Positions 1 to 6,667 of a stretch of DNA of 17,294 nucleotides are shown in pieces. Every line of letters starts with the position of its first letter. Within the stretch, counting starts at the first letter, position 1. The stretch is from NCBI GenBank assembly GCA_905188195.1, contig CAJJKY010000022.1, forward strand, positions 1-17,294, read 5' to 3'. The position numbers and the translations under genes were made by a program. The DNA is from Streptococcus parasanguinis. Its GTDB lineage: Bacteria; Bacillota; Bacilli; Lactobacillales; Streptococcaceae. Below the pieces are notes generated by a model. The model ran no database searches. It saw only the letters and a program-made list of their open reading frames with translations, and had not been told where the DNA came from.

Positions 1-109
1 GCTGTAAAAGCTGATGAAATCAGCGTAGTAGAGCCCACTCAACCACTGCGTCTTACTCGACAATCCAAAAATAATTGAGAGGCTAGGACTTTTGTCCCAG
101 CCTCTTTTC
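1..109 (+). repeat. Three-hairpin intergenic repeat, copy A (left part cut by window edge)
   Basis: Partial copy of a repeat that recurs at 7655-7831, 9499-9673 and, inverted, at 17246-17294. It starts inside the second hairpin (GCTGAT-gaa-ATCAGC at about 11-25) and runs through the conserved linker (about 50-78) to the third hairpin at 79-104. The first hairpin lies outside the window. The repeat sits directly behind the 3' end of rex, which is on the opposite strand. Confidence 0.9.
79..104 (-). terminator. Terminator hairpin of repeat copy A, serving rex
   Basis: GAGGCT-a-GGAC / GTCC-c-AGCCTC with a four-base loop and one A.C mismatch. Read on the minus strand it begins 23 bases after the rex stop codon and is followed by a T-rich tract. 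On the plus strand it is followed by TTTTCTT, so it can work both ways. Confidence 0.65.
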
Positions 110-127
110 TTGTTAATGTATAAATCT

Positions 128-775
128 TTATTCTTCGTTTTTTCGCATGAAATAAAGGAGTGTTTGCAATTCACTGGTGAGATCGACATATTGGACGACG
201 ACATCTTTAGGGACTGTCAGATGCACTGGTGAGAAGCTGAGAATTCCCTTGACACCAGCGTCTACCAAAAGGCTAGCGACCTCTTGAGCTTTGACGCTTG
301 GAACAGTTAGGATGGCTGTTTGAATGCCTTCTTGTTTGAGCTTTTCTTTGATAGAGGAAATACCGTAAATGGGAATTCCATCTTTACTTTTGGTATTGAT
401 CAGTTCATGATCGTCTAGATCAAACGCCATGACAATTTTCATCTTATTGCGTTCATGGAAGCGATAGTTGAGAAGCGCACTTCCCATATTTCCGATCCCC
501 ACAATAGCGACATTGGTAATAGCATTGTCATTTAAGAGATCTGCAAAGAAGTTCATTAGTTTTTTTACGTCATAACCAAATCCCCGTCTTCCTAATTCAC
601 CAAAATAAGAAAAATCTCGGCGAACGGTAGCAGAGTCAATCCCAATTGCATCAGCAATTTGCTTGGAATTGGCGCGCTCTATTTTTTCAGAGTTAAAGCG
701 TTTAAAAATTCGGTAGTAGAGCGATAAGCGTTTTGCTGTTGCGCGTGGAATTGGAGTATTTTTATCATGTTTCAC
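128..775 (-). CDS. rex: Redox-sensing transcriptional repressor Rex
   Basis: Rex binds DNA when the NADH/NAD+ ratio is low and releases it when NADH binds, controlling fermentation genes. Numbered from the chosen start, residues about 37-56 form the winged-helix DNA-binding segment (NSKQIADAIGIDSATVRRDF) and 93-98 the Rossmann dinucleotide loop (GIGNMG). The start is a GTG at 775, giving 215 aa, close to the usual streptococcal length; the frame stays open to an in-frame start at 826, but the AAAGG Shine-Dalgarno at 786-790 lies about 10 bases upstream of the GTG, and the upstream residues are unlike the family. The gene has its own promoter (798-826), is separated from the prs2 unit by a terminator, and ends in repeat copy A. 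TTGTGA-like half-sites around the promoter hint at self-repression. Confidence 0.96.
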   Translation of the reverse strand: MKHDKNTPIPRATAKRLSLYYRIFKRFNSEKIERANSKQIADAIGIDSATVRRDFSYFGELGRRGFGYDVKKLMNFFADLLNDNAITNVAIVGIGNMGSALLNYRFHERNKMKIVMAFDLDDHELINTKSKDGIPIYGISSIKEKLKQEGIQTAILTVPSVKAQEVASLLVDAGVKGILSFSPVHLTVPKDVVVQYVDLTSELQTLLYFMRKNEE

Positions 776-797
776 AATATCACAACCTTTCCCTCTT

Positions 798-826
798 ATT
801 GTATAGGAAGATTGTGAAAAAATCAA
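798..826 (-). promoter_or_regulatory. rex promoter
   Basis: On the minus strand, -35 TTGATT (826-821), a 17-base spacer and -10 TACAAT (803-798). The predicted start near 791 leaves a leader of only about 16 bases. A TTCACAA half-site, matching half of the Firmicute Rex operator, lies in the spacer. Confidence 0.65.
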
Positions 827-868
827 CTATCTAGAGTGTTTTTTCAAAAATATTTTTGTCTAAAGAAA

Positions 869-906
869 AAGCTGATGGCGATGGAGAGTTCCATCATCAT
901 CAGCTT
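869..906 (-). terminator. Terminator of the prs2-DUF4649 unit
   Basis: Long hairpin: AAGCTGATG (869-877) pairs with CATCAGCTT (898-906), then after a 2x2 internal loop GATGGA (880-885) pairs with TCCATC (890-895) around a four-base loop. On the minus strand the stem runs into TTTTTCTTT. The DUF4649 stop codon (905-907) is inside the base of the stem, so translation ends where the terminator begins. Confidence 0.85.
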
Positions 907-1120
907 AGTTTTCAGCTTGCTCTACCTTTTTCAAAAAAGCATAGAGTCCATCGACTCGTCCTGTATAGGGGAGTTTTTCTCCCTTGTATTCAATGGATAC
1001 GATTGAGTAAGAGTCAGGCAAGGTTACACAGCCTGAAAAAGCTAGGATGCAGGCTGCAAGGTTGGGATAAGTAGTTGTTCGTTCTACTTGGTAAGCGTCG
1101 ATATAAGTTAGGGTTACCAT
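905..1120 (-). CDS. Small DUF4649-like protein
   Basis: A 71-aa protein starting MVTLTYIDAY, resembling the short streptococcal DUF4649 family, whose function is unknown. The reading frame extends upstream to 1159, but the ATG at 1120 is preferred: AGAGG lies six bases upstream, and the longer version would overlap the previous gene by 38 bases. The start follows the DUF1831 stop by one base, so its Shine-Dalgarno is inside that gene and translation is probably coupled. It has no signal peptide or clear membrane segment. It is the last gene of the prs2 > cysteine desulfurase > DUF1831 unit, so a link to sulfur or cofactor metabolism is possible but is only inference from position. Confidence 0.85.
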   Translation of the reverse strand: MVTLTYIDAYQVERTTTYPNLAACILAFSGCVTLPDSYSIVSIEYKGEKLPYTGRVDGLYAFLKKVEQAEN

Positions 1121-1121
1121 A

Positions 1122-1469
1122 TTAAACCTCTGTTTTGTTGAAAATTTCTCTTTCGACAAGACTATCCATTAGGAAATAAAATTTTTGTTGGATAATGTCA
1201 TTTTCTGGATTTTTAAAGATATTAACCAGACGAAGTCCAGACTTGTCTGTAATATTGATTTTAAAACCTGTGAGGTCTTTGTTGAAGATAATTTTAAGCA
1301 AGAAGCCTTCACCGCTATTTGGAACGGCTTCGAGCAAACGATTTAACTCGTAATTTCCAACCTTTGTAACAGCAAATGTATTGTCACGTAAGGTATATTT
1401 TTTAACATTTGGGTGTAGACTATAGGTATATTTGCAGTCTTTCAATGAAACACTTGTTTCAAAAGCCAT
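1122..1469 (-). CDS. DUF1831 family protein
   Basis: A 115-aa soluble protein of the DUF1831 family, common in Lactobacillales and typically found next to a NifS-like cysteine desulfurase; the biochemical role is not known to me. It has no cysteine-rich motif: the one Cys near the N-terminus (SLKDCKYTY) is not in a CxxC. The start ATG at 1469 has AGGAG seven bases upstream, and that Shine-Dalgarno shares bases with the TAG stop of the cysteine desulfurase gene. Co-translation with the desulfurase suggests it may be an accessory or acceptor for it; this is inference. Confidence 0.9.
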   Translation of the reverse strand: MAFETSVSLKDCKYTYSLHPNVKKYTLRDNTFAVTKVGNYELNRLLEAVPNSGEGFLLKIIFNKDLTGFKINITDKSGLRLVNIFKNPENDIIQQKFYFLMDSLVEREIFNKTEV

Positions 1470-1478
1470 ATTGTTCTC

Positions 1479-2591
1479 CTATGATAAAATTTCTTTAAGT
1501 TTTGAGAGGAAGTCTTGAACCTCCTCTACGCTATTGAGTTCTGAAAAACTAATTCGAAGGGATTCTTTTAGGCGTGAGCTATCTTTTCCATAGAGCGCCT
1601 CAAGGACATGGCTGGGTTGAACTGTACCAGCGGTACAAGCAGAACCTGTAGAGACAGAAATTCCAGCAAGATCGAGTCGCATCAGTAAAACGTCATTTTG
1701 GACACCCGGAAAGCCAAGGTTCCAAACAAATGGAAGATGATCCTCATTCGCATTTACGTAGTAGTCGTAGGCTGCTAAACCATTGACTAGCTCTTGGCCG
1801 AGTTTTTGAGCCTGGTGGAAATTTTCTTCTTGATGAAGTGTAGCTTGCTGAAGCGCGGTTGCCATCCCGACAATAGAAATGAGATTTTCCGTGCTGGCTC
1901 TCATCTTACTTTCCTGATCCCCACCATGGATGAGATTATCAAAATCTGCGACGGCTGCATAAAGGAAGCCGACTCCCTTTGGTCCGTGGAATTTGTGGGC
2001 AGAAGCACTGAGAAAATTAATTCCCAACTCTTCGGGATAGACGGGGACCTTTCCGATTGCTTGGACCGCATCAACGTGAAAGGCAGCTGGATGATCTTTT
2101 AAGAGTTCTCCGATTTCTTTAATCGGTAGAAGATCGCCTGTCTCGTTATTGGCAAACATGGTAGAGACAAGAATGGTATCCGGTCTAAGTGCAGCCTTGA
2201 TATCACTAGCCTGAATGCGTCCATCTCTTGGTTGGACGATCGTAACTTCAAATCCGAAACGTTCTACAAGATATTCGATGGGTTCTAGAACTGCATGGTG
2301 TTCCAAAGCTGTCGTAATGATGTGTTTGCCATCTGCTTGGTGTTTCAAGCAGTAGCCTTTTATAACGGTATTATTACTTTCTGATCCACCTGAGGTGAAA
2401 AAAATCCGATTTGGAAGAGTATGGAGAGACTGAGCAATCTGCTCGCGAGATTCTCGGAGAAGTTTACTAGCCATCCGTCCATGAGCATGAAGGCTCGATG
2501 GATTTCCAAAAGTGGTCTTCATAGTTTCAGACATTTTATCAATGACTTCAGGTAGAAGGGGAGTTGTTGCGGCATTATCAAAATATATCAC
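1479..2591 (-). CDS. Cysteine desulfurase (NifS/IscS-type class V aminotransferase)
   Basis: PLP enzyme that removes sulfur from cysteine, giving alanine and an enzyme persulfide used for tRNA thiolation, Fe-S clusters or other sulfur acceptors. Visible signatures: the N-terminal IYFDNAATTP, the GGSESNN PLP phosphate-binding stretch (68-74), the stacking His in ALEHHAV (about 98-99), the PLP Lys in SASAHKFHGPKG (K200) and the persulfide Cys in STGSACTAG (C319). Length is 370 aa, normal for the family. The start is GTG at 2591; AAGG is about seven bases upstream and overlaps the TAA stop of prs2. Which sulfur pathway it feeds cannot be told from sequence, as no thiI or mnmA neighbour is present in this window. 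Confidence 0.95.
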   Translation of the reverse strand: MIYFDNAATTPLLPEVIDKMSETMKTTFGNPSSLHAHGRMASKLLRESREQIAQSLHTLPNRIFFTSGGSESNNTVIKGYCLKHQADGKHIITTALEHHAVLEPIEYLVERFGFEVTIVQPRDGRIQASDIKAALRPDTILVSTMFANNETGDLLPIKEIGELLKDHPAAFHVDAVQAIGKVPVYPEELGINFLSASAHKFHGPKGVGFLYAAVADFDNLIHGGDQESKMRASTENLISIVGMATALQQATLHQEENFHQAQKLGQELVNGLAAYDYYVNANEDHLPFVWNLGFPGVQNDVLLMRLDLAGISVSTGSACTAGTVQPSHVLEALYGKDSSRLKESLRISFSELNSVEEVQDFLSKLKEILS

Positions 2592-2600
2592 ATTAAGACC

Positions 2601-3557
2601 TTATTTCTTGTGGTAGGCAAATAGAGGACTAACAGGTTTTCTTTCTTGAATGCGAACAATAGCTTCAGCGATCAGTTCGCTAGCTGTCAGATAGTTAATA
2701 TTTTTTGGTGTTGGTCCATTTGGAGCAACAGAATCGGTTACCAAGATTTCTTTGATCGGAGCTTGGTCTAATAATTCAACAGCGCCTTTTACAAATAAAC
2801 CATGGCTTGAAACAGCATAAATTTCAGTAGCACCTTCGCGTTCGACGATTTTCGCAGCTTCTGAGAATGTCTTACCGGTATTGAGGATATCGTCAATCAA
2901 GATTGCTTTCTTATCTTTGACATCCCCGATAATATAGCCATAATCACGGTTTGCATCATCTTGTTCGTAATCAATGATGGCAATCGGTGCATCAAGATAT
3001 TCCGCTAAACTACGAGCCCGTTTGACACCTGAGTTTTTAGGACTGACGACTACAACATCAGGACCAGTTAGACCTTTATTAATGTAGTGTTCTGCAAAGA
3101 GTGGAATGGTAAAGAGGTTATCCACGGCAATATCGAAGAAACCTTGGACCTGAACAGCGTGGAGATCCAGTGTGACGACGCGATCCACCCCAGCTTTGAC
3201 CAACATGTTTGCGACAAGCTTAGCAGTAATTGGTTCGCGAGGAGCAGCAGTCCGGTCTTGGCGAGCATAACCGAAGTAAGGCATGACCACATTGACAGTA
3301 TTTGCGCTGGCCCGTTGGCAAGCATCTACCATAATTAACAGTTCCATCAAGTGATTGTTGACAGGGAAACTGGTTGATTGAATGATATAAATATCATATC
3401 CACGAACACTTTCCTCAATATTGACTTGGATTTCACCATCTGAGAATTGACGGGATGAAATTTTCCCAAGTGGAACCCCAGCATGATCCGCGATTTTTTG
3501 CGCAATCTCTGGATTTGAATTGAGAGAGAAGAGCTTCATATTTTTTTTATCTGACAT
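2601..3557 (-). CDS. prs2: Ribose-phosphate pyrophosphokinase paralogue (Prs2 type)
   Basis: PRPP synthetase family, which makes PRPP from ribose 5-phosphate and ATP for nucleotide, His and Trp synthesis. Present: SSRQFSDGEIQV (34-45), PYFGYARQDR (93-102), the DLHAVQVQGFF stretch (131-141) and a PRPP loop IDDILNTGKT (221-230). Odd: the flexible catalytic loop, normally D-K-R-R after AII, reads D-Y-E-Q (Y197, E198, Q199), so the catalytic Lys and Arg are missing. From memory, the streptococcal second paralogue (Prs2) shares this, and a canonical prs lies elsewhere in those genomes. Activity is therefore uncertain. The ATG at 3557 has GAGG about ten bases upstream; the next Met (M7) has no Shine-Dalgarno. 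First gene of its operon. Confidence 0.93.
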   Translation of the reverse strand: MSDKKNMKLFSLNSNPEIAQKIADHAGVPLGKISSRQFSDGEIQVNIEESVRGYDIYIIQSTSFPVNNHLMELLIMVDACQRASANTVNVVMPYFGYARQDRTAAPREPITAKLVANMLVKAGVDRVVTLDLHAVQVQGFFDIAVDNLFTIPLFAEHYINKGLTGPDVVVVSPKNSGVKRARSLAEYLDAPIAIIDYEQDDANRDYGYIIGDVKDKKAILIDDILNTGKTFSEAAKIVEREGATEIYAVSSHGLFVKGAVELLDQAPIKEILVTDSVAPNGPTPKNINYLTASELIAEAIVRIQERKPVSPLFAYHKK

Positions 3558-3595
3558 GTGATTCCAACCTCATTTAGATTTTTGATCTTAGCACT

Positions 3596-3624
3596 ATTTT
3601 AGCAAAAATTTGCGATAATTTCAG
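3596..3624 (-). promoter_or_regulatory. prs2 operon promoter
   Basis: Minus strand: -35-like CTGAAA (3624-3619), a 17-base spacer and an extended -10, TGC-TAAAAT (-10 at 3601-3596). The predicted start near 3589 gives a leader of about 30 bases. It sits in the 72-base gap after the CYTH gene. Confidence 0.55.
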
Positions 3625-3629
3625 CTATT

Positions 3630-4187
3630 TTACAATCTTTCCGCCAATCTTGCGATTTTATTTTTGGCAGCTTTGTAGACGATTCCATGCTCTTTGATGA
3701 ACTGATGGAAATTTTCTTCCTGCTCAGCGGTTTCGACCTCGATTTCTAATTCATAATCTTCAGTGTCTAGATAGAGACTGTGGTCTAGTGCCACCAATCC
3801 TGCAGCTGTTTCTTTTTCGAATCGTTCTGTTGTAAGGCTTCCCCAGACAGCGAGTTGTTCAACTGAGATTCCTTTTGACACCAAGAGGTTTTTGATTTCT
3901 CCGTCAGGAAACTGTTGGTGTTGAAGGATCGCCTCGGTTTCTTCTGGGCTGAGGTCTTGATTGTACTCGAAATGGCCAACTGCTTCAGGGACTTTGAGAG
4001 TCAATTCAGCCTGATCTGTGAAAGTACGCACCCGCAAGGCCATTTTTTCCTTACGGATGAGCTGGTCGGGTGTATCGATATAGTGATTGGTTTGGACAAC
4101 CAATTCTGTATCAGCAAAAAGTGGAAGGAGGGATTGGTATTCCTCCTTGTCTAGCAAGGTTTTGTATTCAATTTCTAAATGGTTCAT
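3630..4187 (-). CDS. CYTH domain protein (triphosphate tunnel metalloenzyme-like)
   Basis: A 185-aa protein with the CYTH signature ExExK near the N-terminus (LEIEYKTLL; E5, E7, K9), followed by alternating charged strands expected for a beta-barrel that binds triphosphates and divalent metal. Family members hydrolyse inorganic triphosphate or thiamine triphosphate, or make cAMP; the substrate here is unknown. The frame opens at 4223, but the ATG at 4187 is preferred: AAAGGA lies seven bases upstream and the family normally begins at MNHLEIEYK. It is divergent from relQ, a (p)ppGpp synthetase, an arrangement also found in pneumococcus as I recall it. A role in nucleotide or polyphosphate metabolism is plausible but unproven. 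Confidence 0.93.
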   Translation of the reverse strand: MNHLEIEYKTLLDKEEYQSLLPLFADTELVVQTNHYIDTPDQLIRKEKMALRVRTFTDQAELTLKVPEAVGHFEYNQDLSPEETEAILQHQQFPDGEIKNLLVSKGISVEQLAVWGSLTTERFEKETAAGLVALDHSLYLDTEDYELEIEVETAEQEENFHQFIKEHGIVYKAAKNKIARLAERL

Positions 4188-4202
4188 TTTGTAGTCCTTT
4201 GC

Positions 4203-4231
4203 TTTTTTTCGAAAGCGATTCATGATATAAT
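4203..4231 (+). promoter_or_regulatory. relQ operon promoter
   Basis: Extended -10 TGA-TATAAT (TG at 4223-4224, -10 at 4226-4231). The -35 position (4203-4208) is only a T-run, so the TGn extension probably matters. The predicted start near 4238 leaves a leader of about 45 bases. Confidence 0.6.
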
Positions 4232-4255
4232 AAGAGATGTGTTTATTGTATACAA
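4227..4255 (-). promoter_or_regulatory. Promoter of the CYTH gene
   Basis: Minus strand: -35 TTGTAT (4255-4250), 17 bases, -10 TATTAT (4232-4227). Its -10 lies on the same base pairs as the relQ -10 on the other strand. Confidence 0.5.
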
Positions 4256-4282
4256 AAATGGTTCAGATTACAAGGTGGTAGG

Positions 4283-4954
4283 ATGGCAATTGATTGGGAA
4301 AACTTCTTAGATCCGTATATCCAAGCAGTTGGGGAATTAAAAATCAAACTGCGTGGGATTCGTAAGCAATATCGTAAGCAACAAAAGCATTCTCCAATTG
4401 AGTTTGTCACAGGTCGGGTCAAGCCGATTGAGAGCATCCGTGAAAAGATGATCCGAAGAAATATTTCTGAAGAAAATCTGGCTCAGGATATGCAAGATAT
4501 TGCTGGTCTTCGCATCATGGTTCAGTTTGTGGACGATGTGGACGAGATCCTAGAGGTTCTGAGACAACGGCAGGATATGCGCGTGGTCCAAGAGCGAGAT
4601 TACATCCGCCACAAGAAATCAAGTGGCTACCGGAGTTACCACGTCGTGGTCGAGTATCCGGTCGATACCATTGATGGAAATGAAACGATCTTAGCAGAGA
4701 TTCAAATTCGGACCTTGTCCATGAATTTTTGGGCAACCATTGAACACTCGCTTAATTATAAATATAAAGGAGACTTTCCAGACGAGATCAAAAAACGCTT
4801 AGAGACGACAGCAAACCTGGCCTATCTCTTGGATGAAGAGATGGGGGCAATTCGGGATGCGATTCAGGAGGCTCAAGCCCTGTTTGATCCACTTCATCGT
4901 AAGTTAAATGATGGCGTTGGAAATAGTGATGACACAGATGAAGACTACAGGTAA
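4283..4954 (+). CDS. relQ: Small alarmone synthetase RelQ, (p)ppGpp synthetase
   Basis: Single-domain GTP pyrophosphokinase that transfers pyrophosphate from ATP to GTP/GDP; at 223 aa it lacks the hydrolase, TGS and ACT domains of long Rel proteins. Visible: GRVK (44-47), metal-site Asp in QDIAGLRI (D72), the substrate-binding KKSSGYRSYHVVV (111-123) and catalytic Glu in AEIQIRT (E139), at the same positions I recall for Bacillus RelQ. Start ATG at 4283 has AAGGTGG a few bases upstream. The last 26 bases overlap the NAD kinase start region. It heads relQ-ppnK-rluD-pta, an operon order described in Streptococcus mutans, which ties alarmone synthesis to NADP supply and acetate metabolism. Small synthetases are usually controlled transcriptionally and by (p)ppGpp binding to the tetramer. 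Confidence 0.97.
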   Translation: MAIDWENFLDPYIQAVGELKIKLRGIRKQYRKQQKHSPIEFVTGRVKPIESIREKMIRRNISEENLAQDMQDIAGLRIMVQFVDDVDEILEVLRQRQDMRVVQERDYIRHKKSSGYRSYHVVVEYPVDTIDGNETILAEIQIRTLSMNFWATIEHSLNYKYKGDFPDEIKKRLETTANLAYLLDEEMGAIRDAIQEAQALFDPLHRKLNDGVGNSDDTDEDYR

Positions 4955-5756
4955 AAAAGTATCCATTATTCGCAATCGCAAGCGTCAAAGTGAAGAGGTT
5001 TTTCAGCAGTTGCGCTACAAGCTTCGGAAAAATAATTTTATTTTGACGGAGAAGCACCCGGATATTGTGATTTCAATTGGTGGCGATGGCATGTTGCTAT
5101 CGGCCTTTCACAAGTATGAACACCAGTTGGATCGGGTGCGATTTGTTGGCGTCCATACCGGACACTTAGGATTTTATACAGATTACTTAGACAGTGAAAT
5201 CGATAAGCTGGTTGAGAACTTAAAATATGATACTGGAGCTAAGGTTTCTTACCCTATTTTGAATGTCAAGATTACTTTCGAAAATGGGGAAACCCGTACC
5301 ATGAGAGCTTTGAACGAAGCGACGATTAAGAGAAGCGACCGGACCATGGTTGCCGATCTTACGATTAATGGAGTGGATTTTGAGCGCTTCAGAGGAGACG
5401 GGATTACCGTTTCGACTCCAACAGGAAGTACGGCTTACAACAAATCCTTAGGAGGAGCAGTCCTTCACCCGACTATTGAGGCGCTACAGATTGCTGAGAT
5501 CGCCAGTCTCAACAATCGTGTCTATCGTACCTTGGGTTCTTCTGTTATTGTCCCTAAAAAGGATAAGATCGAGATTACACCGACAAGACCTGGCTTCCAC
5601 ATTATCTCTGTCGACAATTCAACCTATTCTTACCGTAATATTGCAAAGGTAGAATATCAGATTGACAACCATAAGATTAATTTTGTGGCAAGTTCCAGTC
5701 ACACCAGCTTCTGGAATCGGGTCAAGGATGCCTTTATCGGAGATGATAGAGAATGA
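4929..5756 (+). CDS. ppnK: NAD kinase
   Basis: Phosphorylates NAD+ to NADP+. Signatures: GGDG in SIGGDGMLLSAF (51-54), the NE pair in MRALNEAT (129-130) and the glycine-rich STPTGSTAYNKSLGG (about 162-176). Start choice: the ATG at 4929 (MTQMKTTG, 275 aa) has GGA seven bases upstream, and MTQM-type N-termini occur in other streptococcal NAD kinases. The ATG at 4938 (272 aa) is an alternative with no well-placed Shine-Dalgarno; 4908 is less likely. The gene overlaps the end of relQ by 26 bases and overlaps rluD by ATGA, so translation of the three is probably coupled. Confidence 0.96.
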   Translation: MTQMKTTGKKVSIIRNRKRQSEEVFQQLRYKLRKNNFILTEKHPDIVISIGGDGMLLSAFHKYEHQLDRVRFVGVHTGHLGFYTDYLDSEIDKLVENLKYDTGAKVSYPILNVKITFENGETRTMRALNEATIKRSDRTMVADLTINGVDFERFRGDGITVSTPTGSTAYNKSLGGAVLHPTIEALQIAEIASLNNRVYRTLGSSVIVPKKDKIEITPTRPGFHIISVDNSTYSYRNIAKVEYQIDNHKINFVASSSHTSFWNRVKDAFIGDDRE

Positions 5757-6646
5757 GATTTGAATTCATTGTCGATGAGCATGTCAAGGTCAAGACCTTC
5801 CTGAAAAAGCACGAGGTTTCTAAGGGGCTCTTAGCAAAGATTAAGTTTCGTGGTGGCCAGATCCTTGTCAATGGACGTCAAGAGAATGCGATTTATTTGT
5901 TGGATATTGGGGATCGCTTGGTCATTGATATTCCAGCAGAAGAGGGTTTTGAAACCCTAAAACCCATGGATCGGCCTTTGGATATTTTGTTTGAAGATGA
6001 TCACTTTTTGGTCTTAAACAAACCCTTTGGGATTGCTTCTATTCCAAGTGCGATTCATTCCAATACCTTAGCCAATTTTGTAAAAGGCTATTATGTGAAA
6101 CAGGGCTACGAGAACCAGCAGGTTCACATTGTCACTCGCCTGGACAAGGATACTAGTGGCGTCATGCTTTTTGCCAAACATGGCTATGCCCATTCCCGCT
6201 TGGATAAGCAATTGCAGTCTAAAACGATTCAGAAACGCTATTATGCCTTGGTCAAGGGATCTGGGAAGCTTGATCCTGTCGGAGAGATTATTGCTCCGAT
6301 TGCGCGTGATGAAGATTCAATTATCACCCGAAAGGTAGCTAAAGGTGGCAAGTATGCTCATACAAGCTACCAGGTTGTTCAATCTTTTGGTGATATTCAC
6401 CTAGTGGATATTCAGTTACACACAGGTCGAACCCATCAGATCCGCGTTCATTTTTCCCATATTGGTTTTCCGCTCTTGGGAGATGATCTCTATGGCGGCA
6501 GTTTAGAAGACGGCATTGAGCGCCAGGCCCTTCATTGTCATCGTCTATCCTATTATCATCCATTTCTAGAGGAAGAGTTGGTCATAGAAAGTCCACTACC
6601 TCCAGATTTCCAAGCTGTATTAACACAGCTTCAAACTAGTTATTAA
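5753..6646 (+). CDS. RluA/RluD-family pseudouridine synthase
   Basis: Isomerises specific uridines in rRNA or tRNA to pseudouridine. At 297 aa it has an N-terminal S4-like region (about 10-60), the LNKPFG strand (88-93), the catalytic motif HIVTRLDKDTSG with Asp131, and the LHTGRTHQIRVH RNA-binding stretch toward the C-terminus. It is usually annotated rluD-like (called rluE in the S. mutans operon); the exact target uridine is not predictable. The ATG at 5753 overlaps the NAD kinase stop in an ATGA, with GGAGATGATAGAGA upstream acting as Shine-Dalgarno. The S4 region is compact but complete, and no key residue is missing. Confidence 0.94.
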   Translation: MRFEFIVDEHVKVKTFLKKHEVSKGLLAKIKFRGGQILVNGRQENAIYLLDIGDRLVIDIPAEEGFETLKPMDRPLDILFEDDHFLVLNKPFGIASIPSAIHSNTLANFVKGYYVKQGYENQQVHIVTRLDKDTSGVMLFAKHGYAHSRLDKQLQSKTIQKRYYALVKGSGKLDPVGEIIAPIARDEDSIITRKVAKGGKYAHTSYQVVQSFGDIHLVDIQLHTGRTHQIRVHFSHIGFPLLGDDLYGGSLEDGIERQALHCHRLSYYHPFLEEELVIESPLPPDFQAVLTQLQTSY

Positions 6647-6667
6647 TTATTAAAAGGAGTAAAACTC

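Noticed and set aside
776..826. N-terminal extension of Rex by 17 residues
   Set aside because: It crosses the -10 box and Shine-Dalgarno, does not look like Rex, and the GTG at 775 gives the family length.
856..1074. Plus-strand open frame of 72 codons opposite DUF4649
   Set aside because: No Shine-Dalgarno, lies over a terminator hairpin and a recognised gene on the other strand; a shadow frame.
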